NCBI RefSeq assembly: GCF_013523165.1
Contig: NZ_JAAMQI010000005.1
Coordinates: forward strand, 1 to 64,000
Direction: 5' to 3'
DNA from: Pseudomonas entomophila
Lineage (GTDB): Bacteria; Pseudomonadota; Gammaproteobacteria; Pseudomonadales; Pseudomonadaceae
DNA: 64,000 nucleotides
Shown: in pieces, positions 48,325 to 57,430 of the stretch
Layout of the letters: the number at the start of each line of letters is the position of its first letter
Numbering within the stretch: the first letter of the stretch is position 1
Notes under the pieces: model-generated
What the model saw: the letters and a program-made list of their open reading frames with translations, nothing else
The model's database searches: none
Told to the model about the DNA's origin: nothing
Position numbers and translations under genes: made by a program

Positions 48325-48963
48325 ATGAATGCCGCCAAACGCCTGGAAATCTTCCGTCGGCTGCGCGAGGACAACCCCGAACCCCGCACGGAACTGGCCT
48401 ACACGACCCCTTTCGAACTGCTGATCGCCGTCATCCTGTCCGCCCAGGCCACCGATGTCGGCGTCAACAAGGCAACGGCGCGCCTGTTCCCCGTGGCCAA
48501 CACGCCCGAGGCGATCCATGCGCTGGGCGTCGAAGGGTTGAGCGAATACATCAAGACCATCGGCCTGTACAACGCCAAGGCACGCAACGTCATCGAGACC
48601 TGTCGGCTGCTGATCGAACGCCACGGCAGTCAGGTGCCCGATCAACGCGAAGCGCTCGAGGCACTGCCCGGTGTCGGGCGCAAGACGGCCAACGTGGTCC
48701 TCAACACGGCCTTCAGGCAGCTGACCATGGCGGTGGACACTCATATCTTTCGCGTCAGCAACCGGACGAACATCGCACCCGGCAAGAACGTGCTGGAGGT
48801 CGAGCACAAGCTGCTGAAGTTCGTGCCCCGTGACTACCTGCTGGACGCCCACCACTGGCTGATCCTGCACGGCAGGTACGTCTGTCAGGCGCGCAAGCCG
48901 CGGTGTGGCAGCTGTCGCATCGAAGACTTGTGCGAATACAAGGCCAAGACCTCGGACGATTGA
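48325..48963 (+). CDS. nth: Endonuclease III
   Basis: 212 aa from MNAAKRLEIFRRLRED. A base-excision repair glycosylase/AP lyase for oxidised pyrimidines. The helix-hairpin-helix ALPGVGRKTANV contains the catalytic Lys; AVDTHIFRV contains the catalytic Asp. The cluster cysteines are C-x6-C-x2-C-x5-C in CQARKPRCGSCRIEDLC. The nearest start with GGAG upstream is 48325. It is followed by the PA3496-like small gene. In other proteobacteria, nth follows the rnf genes; these are not between metG and nth here. Confidence 0.97.
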   Translation: MNAAKRLEIFRRLREDNPEPRTELAYTTPFELLIAVILSAQATDVGVNKATARLFPVANTPEAIHALGVEGLSEYIKTIGLYNAKARNVIETCRLLIERHGSQVPDQREALEALPGVGRKTANVVLNTAFRQLTMAVDTHIFRVSNRTNIAPGKNVLEVEHKLLKFVPRDYLLDAHHWLILHGRYVCQARKPRCGSCRIEDLCEYKAKTSDD

Positions 48964-49064
48964 GCCGATAGCGCAAATCATCCGTTCTGATTGAAAAAAT
49001 CTTTTTTACCGGCTTCATGAATCCCGTTATAAGGTCGCCCATGGCTCTAGGCTTGGAGTGACAC

Positions 49065-49244
49065 ATGGGTAACGAAAAAGAAGACCTCGTGCTGGACGAC
49101 GATTTCAGTACCAGCACGGAAGACGACGCAGAGCAGCCGGCGGTGAACCTCAAGGCCGACCTGAGCAAACGGCGCACCATCGACAATCTGCTGGAAGAAC
49201 GCAGACTCAAGCGTCAGCTGGCCGAGTACGATTACGACCTCTAG
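49065..49244 (+). CDS. PA3496-family small protein
   Basis: 59 aa: an acidic N-terminal half (MGNEKEDLVLDDDFSTS) and a basic helical part (KRRTIDNLLEERRLKRQLAE) ending in DYDL. It matches the short PA3496-like family, annotated as a putative envelope integrity protein in pseudomonads, and it sits directly after nth as in P. aeruginosa. GGAG precedes the ATG. Role unproven. Confidence 0.8.
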   Translation: MGNEKEDLVLDDDFSTSTEDDAEQPAVNLKADLSKRRTIDNLLEERRLKRQLAEYDYDL

Positions 49245-49275
49245 CAGGCCTGCCTGAGCGCACGCTGGCAGGGGG

Positions 49276-49902
49276 TCACGTCAGGCCATGGCGATTGGCG
49301 AGCTCGATCAGATCGACCAGCGAGCGCGCATTGAGCTTGTGGAGCAGTCGCGTCTTGTAGGTGCTGACGGTCTTGTTGCTGAGGAACATGCCGTCGGCGA
49401 TTTCCTTGTTGCTGCGGCCCTTGGCCAGTTGCTGCAACACCATCATTTCCCGCCCGGACAGGCGCTCGACCATCTCGGTCTCGGTGCCTCCATTGAGCAC
49501 GCAACGCGCCTTGTGCAACGCCTGATTCGGGAAGTAGCTGTAGCCTGACAATACCGCCTTGATGGCACTGAGCAATTCGGTGAGTTCCTGCTGCTTGCAC
49601 ACGTACCCCGCAGCGCCTGCCTGCATGCAGCGCATCGAGAAATGCCCAGGCGCCTGCGAGGTCAGCACCAGCACCTTGGTGTTGGTGCTGCACATGGCCA
49701 GCCGCGTGATGACTTCGAGCCCGTCGAGCTTGGGAATACCGATGTCCAGAATGACCACATCGGGGCCATGCTCCCTGGCCAGTTGCAGGGCATCGACACC
49801 GTTGTCGGTTTCTGCCACCACGTCGTAGCCATGCCGCTCCATCAACATGCGCACTGCCAGCCGGATGACTGGATGGTCATCTACGATCAACACTTTGTTC
49901 AT
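49276..49902 (-). CDS. NarL/FixJ-type orphan response regulator
   Basis: 208 aa. A receiver domain with the phospho-acceptor Asp in VVILDIGIP (residue about 53) and acidic DD pocket near the N-terminus (VDDHP), followed by a LuxR-type HTH (LSGREMMVLQQLAKGRSNKEIADGM). It is related to ErdR/EvgA-like regulators, some of which control alcohol oxidation. There is no adjacent kinase, so its partner must lie elsewhere. The upstream interval (49903-50290) is long and relatively AT-rich, likely its promoter. Confidence 0.92.
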   Translation of the reverse strand: MNKVLIVDDHPVIRLAVRMLMERHGYDVVAETDNGVDALQLAREHGPDVVILDIGIPKLDGLEVITRLAMCSTNTKVLVLTSQAPGHFSMRCMQAGAAGYVCKQQELTELLSAIKAVLSGYSYFPNQALHKARCVLNGGTETEMVERLSGREMMVLQQLAKGRSNKEIADGMFLSNKTVSTYKTRLLHKLNARSLVDLIELANRHGLT

Positions 49903-50290
49903 AAGCTACCCAACTTTCCGTTGTTCTAGTTCTGAAGCGTTACAATAACCGAGACACTCGATAAATGGCGTATCGCTTCCCAGCCAATTCAATGGCAAAG
50001 ATAAGACTTACAACAAGTAGCGAAACTTCCTACATTCAGTAACATTCTGATTCGAGTATGGGCAGCGCAATACCGCGGACACGAGCGACACCCTATCAAA
50101 CGGACAGGGAAACCTAACGTGGGCAACATCGTGCTCGAGGGTCGTCAAATGCGTTTCAACCAGGGGAAATTGCAAGGGCCCGCGCGCCATGCGGCACGGG
50201 CAATGCCTGGTCTTCAAGAACGGTTTCACCTTCCGGGCCACAGGGGACGTGTGATACACCCATAGGCATTGTCCTGACAGGCCGCTCGTC
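49903..50290. other. Relatively AT-rich intergenic region
   Basis: 388 bp divergent region between the response regulator and the hypothetical membrane protein. Bases 49903-50070 are clearly less GC-rich than the surroundings. I see no RNA gene or convincing coding frame; a 48-codon GTG frame (50119-50265) lacks a ribosome-binding site and was rejected. Confidence 0.5.
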
Positions 50291-50779
50291 ATGAACGAAA
50301 CGCAACCCATCAGCCCGCTCGCCGTGATCGCGATCTTCGCAGGCATCATCGAGGCATCCGCCCTGGCATCGCTGCCCTTTCTGAGCGAGCGCAGCCAGAC
50401 GATCTACACCTGGTTCCTGGTGGGGTTTCCGTTTTTCCTGACGCTGCTGTTCTTTTTGACGCTCAACTTCAACTACAGGTCGCTGTACTCGCCCGAGGCC
50501 CATGCCGAGCGCCAGGGCCGGGGAAGCGGTGCGCCTGCCGCCCACGCGCAGGCACATGACCGTCAGCCGGATGTCGAGGCCACTGCCGAAGCGCAGATCC
50601 TGGTGGTTTCAGGGCCGCAGGCCCGAGATACGGTCGAACAGCACCTGATACGGGTGTCCAACACCCCGCCATCGGTGCGTCGTCACTGGATCATCTACGA
50701 CCTGAATCGCCGCCTGCGCCTGCACGTGATGCTGGAGCCGCTGCCTGCTGGGCAGGAACCGCTTGTGCCAAGTGCGTGA
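50291..50779 (+). CDS. Hypothetical membrane protein
   Basis: 162 aa. Two hydrophobic helices near the N-terminus (about residues 9-28 and 39-60, including FLVGFPFFLTLLFFLTLNF) are followed by a cytoplasmic or periplasmic polar domain of about 95 residues (ILVVSGPQARDTVEQHL, RHWIIYDLNRRLRLHVM). No enzyme motif. I do not recognise the family. Divergent from the response regulator. Confidence 0.65.
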   Translation: MNETQPISPLAVIAIFAGIIEASALASLPFLSERSQTIYTWFLVGFPFFLTLLFFLTLNFNYRSLYSPEAHAERQGRGSGAPAAHAQAHDRQPDVEATAEAQILVVSGPQARDTVEQHLIRVSNTPPSVRRHWIIYDLNRRLRLHVMLEPLPAGQEPLVPSA

Positions 50780-50860
50780 CGTGTGCAGGACATGCCAGGT
50801 GCGCGATGCCGACGCACCGCGACCCGTGTGCCAGGCCGGAACAGCCCGGCAGGAATACCG

Positions 50861-50895
50861 GTGTCGTACCGGGAAACGCTCACCCGGCACGACAC
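50861..50895 (-). terminator. Hairpin after argG
   Basis: GTGTCGT/ACGACAC (50861-50867 and 50889-50895) continues, after one mismatch, into CCGGG/CCCGG around a 9-nt loop. It lies 13 nt past the argG stop; no T-run. Confidence 0.5.
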
Positions 50896-50908
50896 AGGTT
50901 CAACCGCC

Positions 50909-52126
50909 TCAGAGCATCGAACGGCCTTTGTTGGCCGCGATACGCATGCGCAGGGCATTGAGCTTGATGAAGCCGGCCGCATCGGCCTGATTGTAGGCAC
51001 CGCCGTCCTCTTCGAACGTGGCGATGTTGGCATCGAACAGCGAGTCGTCCGACTTGCGCCCCACCACGATGATGTTGCCCTTGTACAGTTTCAGGCGGAC
51101 CACGCCGTTGACGCTGGTCTGGGAAGCATCGATCATCTGCTGGAGCATCAGGCGCTCCGGGCTCCACCAGTAGCCGGTGTAGATCAGGCTGGCGTACTTG
51201 GGCATCAGCTCGTCTTTCAGGTGAGCCACTTCGCGGTCCAGGGTGATCGACTCGATGGCGCGATGCGCCTTGAGCATGATGCTGCCGCCTGGGGTTTCGT
51301 AGCAGCCACGCGACTTCATGCCGACGTAGCGGTTCTCGACGATGTCCAGTCGACCGATGCCATTGGCGCCGCCGATGCGGTTGAGCTCGGCCAGAACGGT
51401 CGCAGGGCTCATCTCGACGCCGTCGATGGCCACGATGTCGCCATTGCGGTAGGTCAGCTCGAGGTAGGTCGCCTGGTCAGGTGCGTTCTCGGGCGAGACG
51501 CTCCAGCGCCACATGTCTTCTTCGTGCTCGGTCCAGGTGTCTTCCAGCACGCCGCCTTCATAGGAGATGTGCAGCAGGTTGGCGTCCATCGAGTAGGGCG
51601 ATTTCTTCTTGCCGTGGCGCTCGATCGGGATGCCGTGCTTCTCGGCGTAGTCCATCAGCTTCTCGCGCGACAGCAGGTCCCACTCGCGCCACGGTGCGAT
51701 GACCTTGACGCCGGGCTTGAGGGCATAGGCACCCAGCTCGAAGCGGACCTGGTCGTTGCCCTTGCCGGTGGCGCCATGGGAAATGGCGTCAGCGCCGGTT
51801 TCGTTGGCGATCTCGATCAGGCGCTTGGCGATCAGCGGACGGGCGATCGAGGTGCCGAGCAGGTACTCGCCCTCGTAGACGGTGTTGGCACGGAACATCG
51901 GGAAGACGAAGTCACGCACGAATTCTTCGCGCAGATCGTCGATGTAGATTTCCTTGACGCCCATCGCCTGCGCCTTGGCACGTGCGGGCTCGACTTCCTC
52001 GCCCTGGCCCAGGTCGGCGGTGAAAGTCACCACTTCGCAGTCATAGGTGTCTTGCAGCCACTTGAGAATCACCGAAGTATCGAGGCCGCCGGAATACGCC
52101 AGTACGACCTTTTTTACGTCCGCCAT
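50909..52126 (-). CDS. argG: Argininosuccinate synthase
   Basis: 405 aa. It joins citrulline and aspartate with ATP, the penultimate step of arginine synthesis. The N-terminal PP-loop AYSGGLDTS binds [18 protein letters not shown] and YETPGGSI are conserved. It uses citrulline made by ArgF, encoded about 6 kb away in this window. Start [14 protein letters not shown] is canonical. Confidence 0.98.
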   Translation of the reverse strand: MADVKKVVLAYSGGLDTSVILKWLQDTYDCEVVTFTADLGQGEEVEPARAKAQAMGVKEIYIDDLREEFVRDFVFPMFRANTVYEGEYLLGTSIARPLIAKRLIEIANETGADAISHGATGKGNDQVRFELGAYALKPGVKVIAPWREWDLLSREKLMDYAEKHGIPIERHGKKKSPYSMDANLLHISYEGGVLEDTWTEHEEDMWRWSVSPENAPDQATYLELTYRNGDIVAIDGVEMSPATVLAELNRIGGANGIGRLDIVENRYVGMKSRGCYETPGGSIMLKAHRAIESITLDREVAHLKDELMPKYASLIYTGYWWSPERLMLQQMIDASQTSVNGVVRLKLYKGNIIVVGRKSDDSLFDANIATFEEDGGAYNQADAAGFIKLNALRMRIAANKGRSML

Positions 52127-52252
52127 GCCATCACTCCACGGGGTTGTGCGAAAAGCCCACGATTCTACCGGGCTTGGCTCAAGATTTACAGTGGGGCGAC
52201 AGCTTGTGACGGCCAGGCGACACGTTTTTGCGAAGCGTGACGCATTCGGCCC

Positions 52253-53242
52253 TCAGGGTTTGGGCGGCGCTGCGGCCGGCGCAGGTGTACCGGATGCCGG
52301 TGCGGGTGCCGGCGCAGGCGCTGCCGTCGGCGCCTGAGGCGCCGCGGAGGCGGCAGGCTCGCTGACCGGGGTGGCGGCCTGGAGCGGCGCACCGCGCTCC
52401 AACTGAATGCTGACGCGACGGTTGCGCGCCCGATTGGCCGCCTTGTCGTTACGCGCCAAGGGGTAGCGCTCACCATGGAAACGGACGGTGATCTGCGCCT
52501 CGGTGATGCCATGGGCCTTGAAGTAGTCCGCCACGGCCAAGGCACGCCGACGGGACAGCTCGCGATTGGTCAGGCGGTTGCCGCTGTTGTCGGAGTGCCC
52601 ATCGAGCTCGATGCGATTGACGCTCGGATCGGCCTTCATGTAATCGAGCAGCACATCCAGGCGCGCCTTGGCGGCAGCGTCCAGGTCCGTCCCCTCACGG
52701 GCAGGGAAGCCGACCTGGGTCTGGCGGATCTGGTCGTAGTTCATCGGCAGCAGGCGGCTGGCACATGCCTGGTAATCGGCATAGGCCTTGGCGAAACTGA
52801 CCGGCAGTACGCGCACCTCCATCGTCCGGCCACCCTCCCCGGCACGGTTGCGCACGACCGTGCTGCGCCCGTCGAGCAGGCCGTTGATCAAGCGACTGGT
52901 CTGGCCCTGGGAGGCGCTGAAGAGCACGCCCGTGCGGGCCAGGCGCACGCTGCCCAGGTCGATGTCGTCACGCCCGGGCTGCCAGGGCGCAGCGGCCGCC
53001 AGCAAGGTCGCAGGCCCTGCACCCAGAGCGTTGCCGGCCGAGCGCAGCTGAAAGGTCGCCGCCTCCCCGGCACGCCGCACGAACTCGCCACTGCCGAAAC
53101 CGTTCACAGGCTGGATCAGCCGACATTCGAAGACGTCGCCTTCGACCGTCCACGCAATGTTCTCCATGCGCGTCTGGAACGTCAGCGCCATCGCCGGCAG
53201 GCTGGCAAACATACTGAACAGGGCAAGGTAACGCTGGCGCAC
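52253..53242 (-). CDS. motY: Flagellar motor protein MotY (OmpA family)
   Basis: 329 aa from the GTG at 53242. A signal peptide (MRQRYLALFSMFASLPAMA) precedes an N-terminal MotY domain starting LTFQTRMENIAWTVEGD and an OmpA-type peptidoglycan-binding domain (IELDGHSDNSGNRLTNRELS, NRRVSIQL). In pseudomonads MotY forms the T-ring component that helps anchor stators. GGAG lies 7 nt before this GTG; the GTG 12 bp upstream has no such site. The last 40 residues are a tail of A, P and few others (AAPAPAPAPASGTPAPA). Divergent from pyrC. Confidence 0.9.
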   Translation of the reverse strand: MRQRYLALFSMFASLPAMALTFQTRMENIAWTVEGDVFECRLIQPVNGFGSGEFVRRAGEAATFQLRSAGNALGAGPATLLAAAAPWQPGRDDIDLGSVRLARTGVLFSASQGQTSRLINGLLDGRSTVVRNRAGEGGRTMEVRVLPVSFAKAYADYQACASRLLPMNYDQIRQTQVGFPAREGTDLDAAAKARLDVLLDYMKADPSVNRIELDGHSDNSGNRLTNRELSRRRALAVADYFKAHGITEAQITVRFHGERYPLARNDKAANRARNRRVSIQLERGAPLQAATPVSEPAASAAPQAPTAAPAPAPAPASGTPAPAAAPPKP

Positions 53243-53372
53243 GGCGGGCTCCACGGATGATCACGGCTTACCTCACGGTATCGGTCACCCTGCGGCAAAC
53301 TTGATAGCCCGTGCCCGAGAAGGGCTTTTCCGGTAGCATTGCGCCTTGAGTTCGACCCGCCTGGAATCCCCA

Positions 53373-54419
53373 ATGTCCGATCGCCTGACCCTCCTGCGTC
53401 CCGATGACTGGCATATTCACCTGCGCGATGGCGCGGTGTTGCCGCATACCGTCGGCGACGTGGCGCGCACCTTCGCCCGCGCCATCATCATGCCCAACCT
53501 GGTCCCGCCCGTGCGCACCGCCTCCGAGGCCGGCGCCTACCGCGAGCGCATCCTGGCAGCCCGACCGGCTGGCAGCCGCTTCGAGCCGCTGATGGTGCTG
53601 TACCTCACCGACCGGACCACCGCGCAGGACATCGCCGAGGCGAAGGCCAGCGGCCTGGTGTACGCCGCCAAGCTGTACCCGGCAGGCGCGACCACCAATT
53701 CCGATTCCGGCGTCACCCTGATCGACAACGTCTTCCCGGCGCTGGAGGCGCTGGCCGAGGCCGGTCTGCCGCTGCTGGTGCACGGTGAGGTGACGCGCGC
53801 GGAGATCGACGTGTTCGACCGCGAGAAGCGCTTCATCGACGAGCACCTGCGCCGTGTGGTCGAACGCTTCCCGACCCTCAAGGTGGTCTTCGAGCACATC
53901 ACCACCGCCGATGCTGCGCAGTTCGTCACCGAAGCGCCCGACAACGTCGGCGCGACCATCACCGCGCAGCACCTGCTGTACAACCGCAACCACATGCTGG
54001 TGGGCGGTATCCGTCCGCACTTCTACTGCCTGCCGATCCTCAAGCGCAACACCCATCAGGAGGCGTTGCTCGACGCGGCCACGGGCGGCAACCGCAAGTT
54101 CTTCCTGGGCACCGATTCGGCACCCCACGCCCGTCATGCCAAAGAGTCGGCGTGCGGCTGCGCCGGCTGCTACACCGCCTACGCGGCGATCGAGCTGTAT
54201 GCCGAGGCCTTCGAGGGCCGCAACGCACTGGACAAGCTGGAAGGTTTCGCCAGCCTGCATGGCCCGGCCTTCTATGGCCTGCCTGCCAATACCGACACCA
54301 TCACCCTGGTCCGCGATGCCTGGACCGCACCCGAGAGCCTGCCCTTCGGCGAGCAGACGGTGATACCGCTACGCGCTGGCGAAACGCTGCGCTGGCGCCT
54401 GCTGGAGGACCACGCGTGA
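53373..54419 (+). CDS. pyrC: Dihydroorotase
   Basis: 348 aa, class II PyrC. It closes the pyrimidine ring. Zinc ligands are HxH in [10 protein letters not shown], the carboxylated Lys in [13 protein letters not shown], and later His in LLVHGE and VFEHITT; the final Asp is in GTDSAPH. The start at 53373 is the canonical [10 protein letters not shown]. The stop overlaps the rnt start by GTGA. Confidence 0.97.
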   Translation: MSDRLTLLRPDDWHIHLRDGAVLPHTVGDVARTFARAIIMPNLVPPVRTASEAGAYRERILAARPAGSRFEPLMVLYLTDRTTAQDIAEAKASGLVYAAKLYPAGATTNSDSGVTLIDNVFPALEALAEAGLPLLVHGEVTRAEIDVFDREKRFIDEHLRRVVERFPTLKVVFEHITTADAAQFVTEAPDNVGATITAQHLLYNRNHMLVGGIRPHFYCLPILKRNTHQEALLDAATGGNRKFFLGTDSAPHARHAKESACGCAGCYTAYAAIELYAEAFEGRNALDKLEGFASLHGPAFYGLPANTDTITLVRDAWTAPESLPFGEQTVIPLRAGETLRWRLLEDHA

Positions 54420-55087
54420 GCGACGATCTGTACGACGAAGACCAGGACGGTCAATCGGCCAACCTGCGCCACCCCATGGCCGAACGTTTCCGCGGCTACC
54501 TGCCGGTGGTCGTGGACGTCGAGACGGGCGGCTTCAACAGCGCCACCGACGCCCTGCTGGAGATCGCCGCGGTCACCATCGGCATGGACGAGAAGGGCTT
54601 CCTGTTCCCGGAGCACACCTACTTCCATCGGGTCGAGCCGTTCGCCGGCGCCAACATCGAGCAGGCCGCGCTGGAGTTCACCGGCATCAAGCTCGACCAC
54701 CCGCTGCGCATGGCCGTCAGCGAGGAGACCGCACTGACCGACATCTTCCGGGGCGTGCGCAAGGCCTTGAAGGCCAATGGCTGCAAGCGCGCCATCCTGG
54801 TCGGGCACAACAGCAGCTTCGACCTGGGCTTCCTCAACGCTGCCGTGGCACGGGGGGACCTCAAGCGCAATCCGTTCCACCCGTTCTCCAGCTTCGACAC
54901 GGCCACCCTGGCCGGCTTGGCGTACGGGCAGACGGTGCTGGCGCGGGCCTGCCAGAGCGCCGACATCGACTTCGATGGCCGCGAGGCCCACTCGGCCCGT
55001 TACGACACGGAAAAGACCGCCGAGCTGTTCTGCGCCATCGTCAATCGCTGGAAGGACATGGGCGGCTGGCGTCACTTCGACGACTGA
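54416..55087 (+). CDS. rnt: Ribonuclease T
   Basis: 223 aa from GTG 54416. A DEDDh exonuclease that trims the 3' ends of tRNA and other stable RNA. Exo [13 protein letters not shown], Exo [15 protein letters not shown] and Exo [17 protein letters not shown] are intact. GGAGG is 9 nt before the GTG, inside the end of pyrC, so the two are translationally coupled. Confidence 0.96.
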   Translation: MSDDLYDEDQDGQSANLRHPMAERFRGYLPVVVDVETGGFNSATDALLEIAAVTIGMDEKGFLFPEHTYFHRVEPFAGANIEQAALEFTGIKLDHPLRMAVSEETALTDIFRGVRKALKANGCKRAILVGHNSSFDLGFLNAAVARGDLKRNPFHPFSSFDTATLAGLAYGQTVLARACQSADIDFDGREAHSARYDTEKTAELFCAIVNRWKDMGGWRHFDD

Positions 55088-55103
55088 GCCCCCTGACAGC
55101 ACA

Positions 55104-55160
55104 AGGCCGCCCGGGTCTTCACCTGGACGGCCTCGAGCGCCGGCGTATCGAACGCCGGCG
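55104..55160. terminator. Two hairpins between rnt and prx
   Basis: First stem AGGCCG/CGGCCT with an inner CCGGGT/ACCTGG (55104-55133); second CGCCGGCG/CGCCGGCG (55138-55160). They separate the convergent genes rnt and the peroxiredoxin gene and probably end both transcripts. Confidence 0.65.
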
Positions 55161-55196
55161 GCTTGTCGACCAGGCCCGCAGGCCCGGCCCCGGCGC

Positions 55197-55799
55197 TTAC
55201 AGTTTGCCGGCGTTCTCGCTCAGGTACGCCGCGACCCCTTCAGGCGAGGCCGTCATGCCCTTGTCGCCCTTCTTCCAGTTGGCAGGGCAGACTTCGCCGT
55301 GCTCTTCGTGGAACTGCAGGGCATCGACCAGACGCAGCAGCTCGTCCATGTTGCGACCCAGCGGCAGGTCGTTGATGATCTGCGAGCGCACCATGCCGTT
55401 CTGGTCGATCAGGAACGCGCCACGGAAGGCCACGCCGCCTTCGGACTCGACGTCGTAGGCCTTGCAGATCTCGTGGGAGATGTCGGCCGCCAGGGTGTAC
55501 TTGACCTGGCCGATACCGCCCTTCTCGACCGGCGTGTTGCGCCAGGCGTTGTGGGTGAAGTGGGAGTCGATGGACACGCCGATCACTTCCACGCCACGCG
55601 CCTGGAACTCGGGCATGCGGTTGTCCAGGGCGATCAGCTCCGAGGGGCAGACGAAGGTGAAGTCCAGCGGGTAGAAGAAGACCAGGCCGTACTTGCCCTT
55701 GATGGCCGAAGCCAGGTTGAAGCTGTCGACGATTTCGCCCGTGCCCAGCACGGCAGCGACGGTGAAGTCCGGGGCTTGTTTACCAACGAGTACGCTCAT
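55197..55799 (-). CDS. Typical 2-Cys peroxiredoxin (AhpC/TSA family)
   Basis: 200 aa. Peroxidatic Cys in DFTFVCPSEL and resolving Cys in GEVCPANW, so a 2-Cys peroxidase that reduces hydrogen or organic peroxides. Start MSVLVGKQAPDF at 55799 with GGAG upstream. It neighbours the iron genes bfd and bfr, which fits a role in limiting iron-driven oxidative damage. Confidence 0.96.
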   Translation of the reverse strand: MSVLVGKQAPDFTVAAVLGTGEIVDSFNLASAIKGKYGLVFFYPLDFTFVCPSELIALDNRMPEFQARGVEVIGVSIDSHFTHNAWRNTPVEKGGIGQVKYTLAADISHEICKAYDVESEGGVAFRGAFLIDQNGMVRSQIINDLPLGRNMDELLRLVDALQFHEEHGEVCPANWKKGDKGMTASPEGVAAYLSENAGKL

Positions 55800-55953
55800 T
55801 GTTCATCTCCTGATAGATAGGCGTCATGCATGGCCCGTGCAGCCAGGCCGCACGGTTCGCAAGGGGCGCCCATCATACATGGCATCCCTCGACAGGCCGA
55901 CCCTGACCGTCGGTCAGGACGATCAAACGTCTCGACCAAGTGTTTTGACAAGC

Positions 55954-55971
55954 ATTCTCATTACCATTACT
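55954..55971. promoter_or_regulatory. Fur-box-like site upstream of bfd
   Basis: Three tandem hexamers ATTCTC-ATTACC-ATTACT resemble the Fur unit ATTATC (one, one and two mismatches). The site lies about 40 bp before the bfd ATG and suggests iron-dependent repression, in line with bfd being induced in iron starvation. Confidence 0.5.
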
Positions 55972-56009
55972 CTCCTGACCATCCAGCCGCCACTGACGAT
56001 GGGCCGACT

Positions 56010-56231
56010 ATGTACGTGTGTCTTTGTGTAGGTGTCACCGACGGACAGATCCGCGACGCGATCTATGAAGGATGCTGCAGCTACAAGGAGGTGCGCGCTG
56101 CCACGAACGTGGGCACCCAGTGCGGCAAATGTGCCTGCCTGGCCAAGGAGGTAGTGCGCGATACCCTCGCCGACCTGCACGTCGGTCAGCAAGCCGCCCT
56201 GCCCTACCCGGTCGAATTTACAGCCGCATGA
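56010..56231 (+). CDS. bfd: Bacterioferritin-associated ferredoxin
   Basis: 73 aa. A [2Fe-2S] protein with four Cys in CLC and QCGKC; it docks on bacterioferritin and reduces its stored ferric iron for release. It is followed by a terminator and then bfr. The mature start at 56010 is inside a longer open frame that is not used. Its partner in P. aeruginosa is BfrB; the bacterioferritin next to it here is a different subunit type. Confidence 0.96.
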   Translation: MYVCLCVGVTDGQIRDAIYEGCCSYKEVRAATNVGTQCGKCACLAKEVVRDTLADLHVGQQAALPYPVEFTAA

Positions 56232-56248
56232 ATCATCGATTTCCAGAG

Positions 56249-56274
56249 AACCAGGCCACGGCCTGGTTTTTTTA
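56249..56274 (+). terminator. Intrinsic terminator after bfd
   Basis: The stem AACCAGGCC/GGCCTGGTT (56249-56257 and 56260-56268) followed by a run of T residues (56269-56273). It separates bfd from bfr. Confidence 0.92.
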
Positions 56275-56318
56275 TGCCTTCAATTCAAGCAGTTAGTCGC
56301 CAGACGCAGTTTGAAAAC

Positions 56319-56336
56319 ATTCTTATTCTTATTGAT
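56319..56336. promoter_or_regulatory. Fur-box-like site upstream of bfr
   Basis: ATTCTT-ATTCTT-ATTGAT (56319-56336) again resembles tandem Fur hexamers, in an AT-rich promoter region about 95 bp before the bfr start. The T-run of the bfd terminator lies upstream, so bfr has its own promoter. Confidence 0.4.
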
Positions 56337-56429
56337 TTTCATAGACTATTCAATTACTTAAGTTTGACACTTGTCGGGCGCCGCCGCACACTTCAGCGCA
56401 GTGCACTTATTCAATGGCAGGCATCCGAC

Positions 56430-56903
56430 ATGAAAGGCGACATCAGCGTTATCCAGCACCTCAACAAAATCCTCGGAAACGAGCTGGTCGCGATCAACCA
56501 ATACTTCCTGCATGCGCGCATGTACGAAGACTGGGGCCTGCATGCGATTGGCAAGCACGAGTACAAGGCTTCGATCCATGCGATGAAATACGCGGACACG
56601 CTGATCAAGCGCATCCTGTTCCTCGAAGGCATCCCCAACGTGCAGGACCTGGGCAAGCTGCTGATCGGCGAGCATACCCGCGAGATGATCGAATGCGACC
56701 TGCGCATCGAACACAAGGGCCTGCTCGACCTCAAGGCCGCCATTGCCCACTGCGAGACGGCGGGCGACTTCGGCAGCCGTGATCACCTCGAAGACATTCT
56801 CGAAGGCAAGGAAGAACAGATCGACTGGCTGGAAACCCAACTGGGGCTGATCGACAAGATCAGTATCGAGAACTACATGCAGTCGCAGATGGGCGAAGAG
56901 TAA
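56430..56903 (+). CDS. bfr: Bacterioferritin, haem-type subunit lacking most ferroxidase ligands
   Basis: 157 aa, standard bacterioferritin length. It forms the 24-mer iron-storage shell. The haem ligand Met52 is present. Of the six diiron-centre ligands known in E. coli Bfr (Glu18, Glu51, His54, Glu94, Glu127, His130), only Glu18 and Glu94 are kept; the others read Ala51, Tyr54, Lys127 and Gln130. This fits the alpha-type subunits of pseudomonads and related bacteria, which bind haem and work with a ferroxidase-active partner encoded elsewhere. It follows bfd with its own promoter. Confidence 0.95.
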   Translation: MKGDISVIQHLNKILGNELVAINQYFLHARMYEDWGLHAIGKHEYKASIHAMKYADTLIKRILFLEGIPNVQDLGKLLIGEHTREMIECDLRIEHKGLLDLKAAIAHCETAGDFGSRDHLEDILEGKEEQIDWLETQLGLIDKISIENYMQSQMGEE

Positions 56904-57094
56904 GCGCGCCCGCGGCTTCACGCCTCTGCCTGCGTGAAGCCCGTAGCACCTTCGCGCCGGGCTGGCTTCACAGGGGAACCGTCCCATGTGCACGCCAGCA
57001 CCCGCGCGATGTGCATGGAGCGGTCATCGACGAAGCCTTGCGCCCGTCGTGACCTTCACCGACGCGCCGCCCCGCAGGGCGACGCTCGGGTGCA

Positions 57095-57430
57095 TCAGGC
57101 TTCGGAAGCCTTGGCCTTGGCCGCCGCGTCCTTGATCAAGGTCTGCAGCTCACCTTTCTCGTACATTTCCAGCAGGATGTCGCTACCGCCGACCAGCTCG
57201 CCGCCGACCCACAGCTGCGGGAACGTCGGCCAGTTGGCGTACTTGGGCAGGTTGGCGCGGATTTCAGGATTCTGCAGGATATCGACATAGGCGAACTTCT
57301 CGCCGCATCCCATCACTGCCTGCGACGCGCGAGCGGAAAAACCACACTGCGGCGCGTTCGGCGAGCCTTTCATGTAAAGCAGAACGGTATTGTTGGCAAT
57401 CTGCTCTTTGATTGTTTCGATGATATCCAT
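57095..57430 (-). CDS. grxD: Monothiol glutaredoxin GrxD (Grx4 type)
   Basis: 111 aa. The CGFS active site (NAPQCGFSARA) and the GSH-binding WPTFPQLWVGGELVGGSD identify the CGFS glutaredoxins, which bind and transfer [2Fe-2S] clusters. The C-terminal tail is rich in A and K. It is next to bfr, completing an iron-handling neighbourhood. Confidence 0.96.
   Translation of the reverse strand: MDIIETIKEQIANNTVLLYMKGSPNAPQCGFSARASQAVMGCGEKFAYVDILQNPEIRANLPKYANWPTFPQLWVGGELVGGSDILLEMYEKGELQTLIKDAAAKAKASEA

Noticed and set aside
50119..50265. 48-codon GTG frame in the gap before the gene at 50291
   Set aside because: No ribosome-binding site, no recognisable similarity, and an R/H/G-rich composition typical of chance frames.
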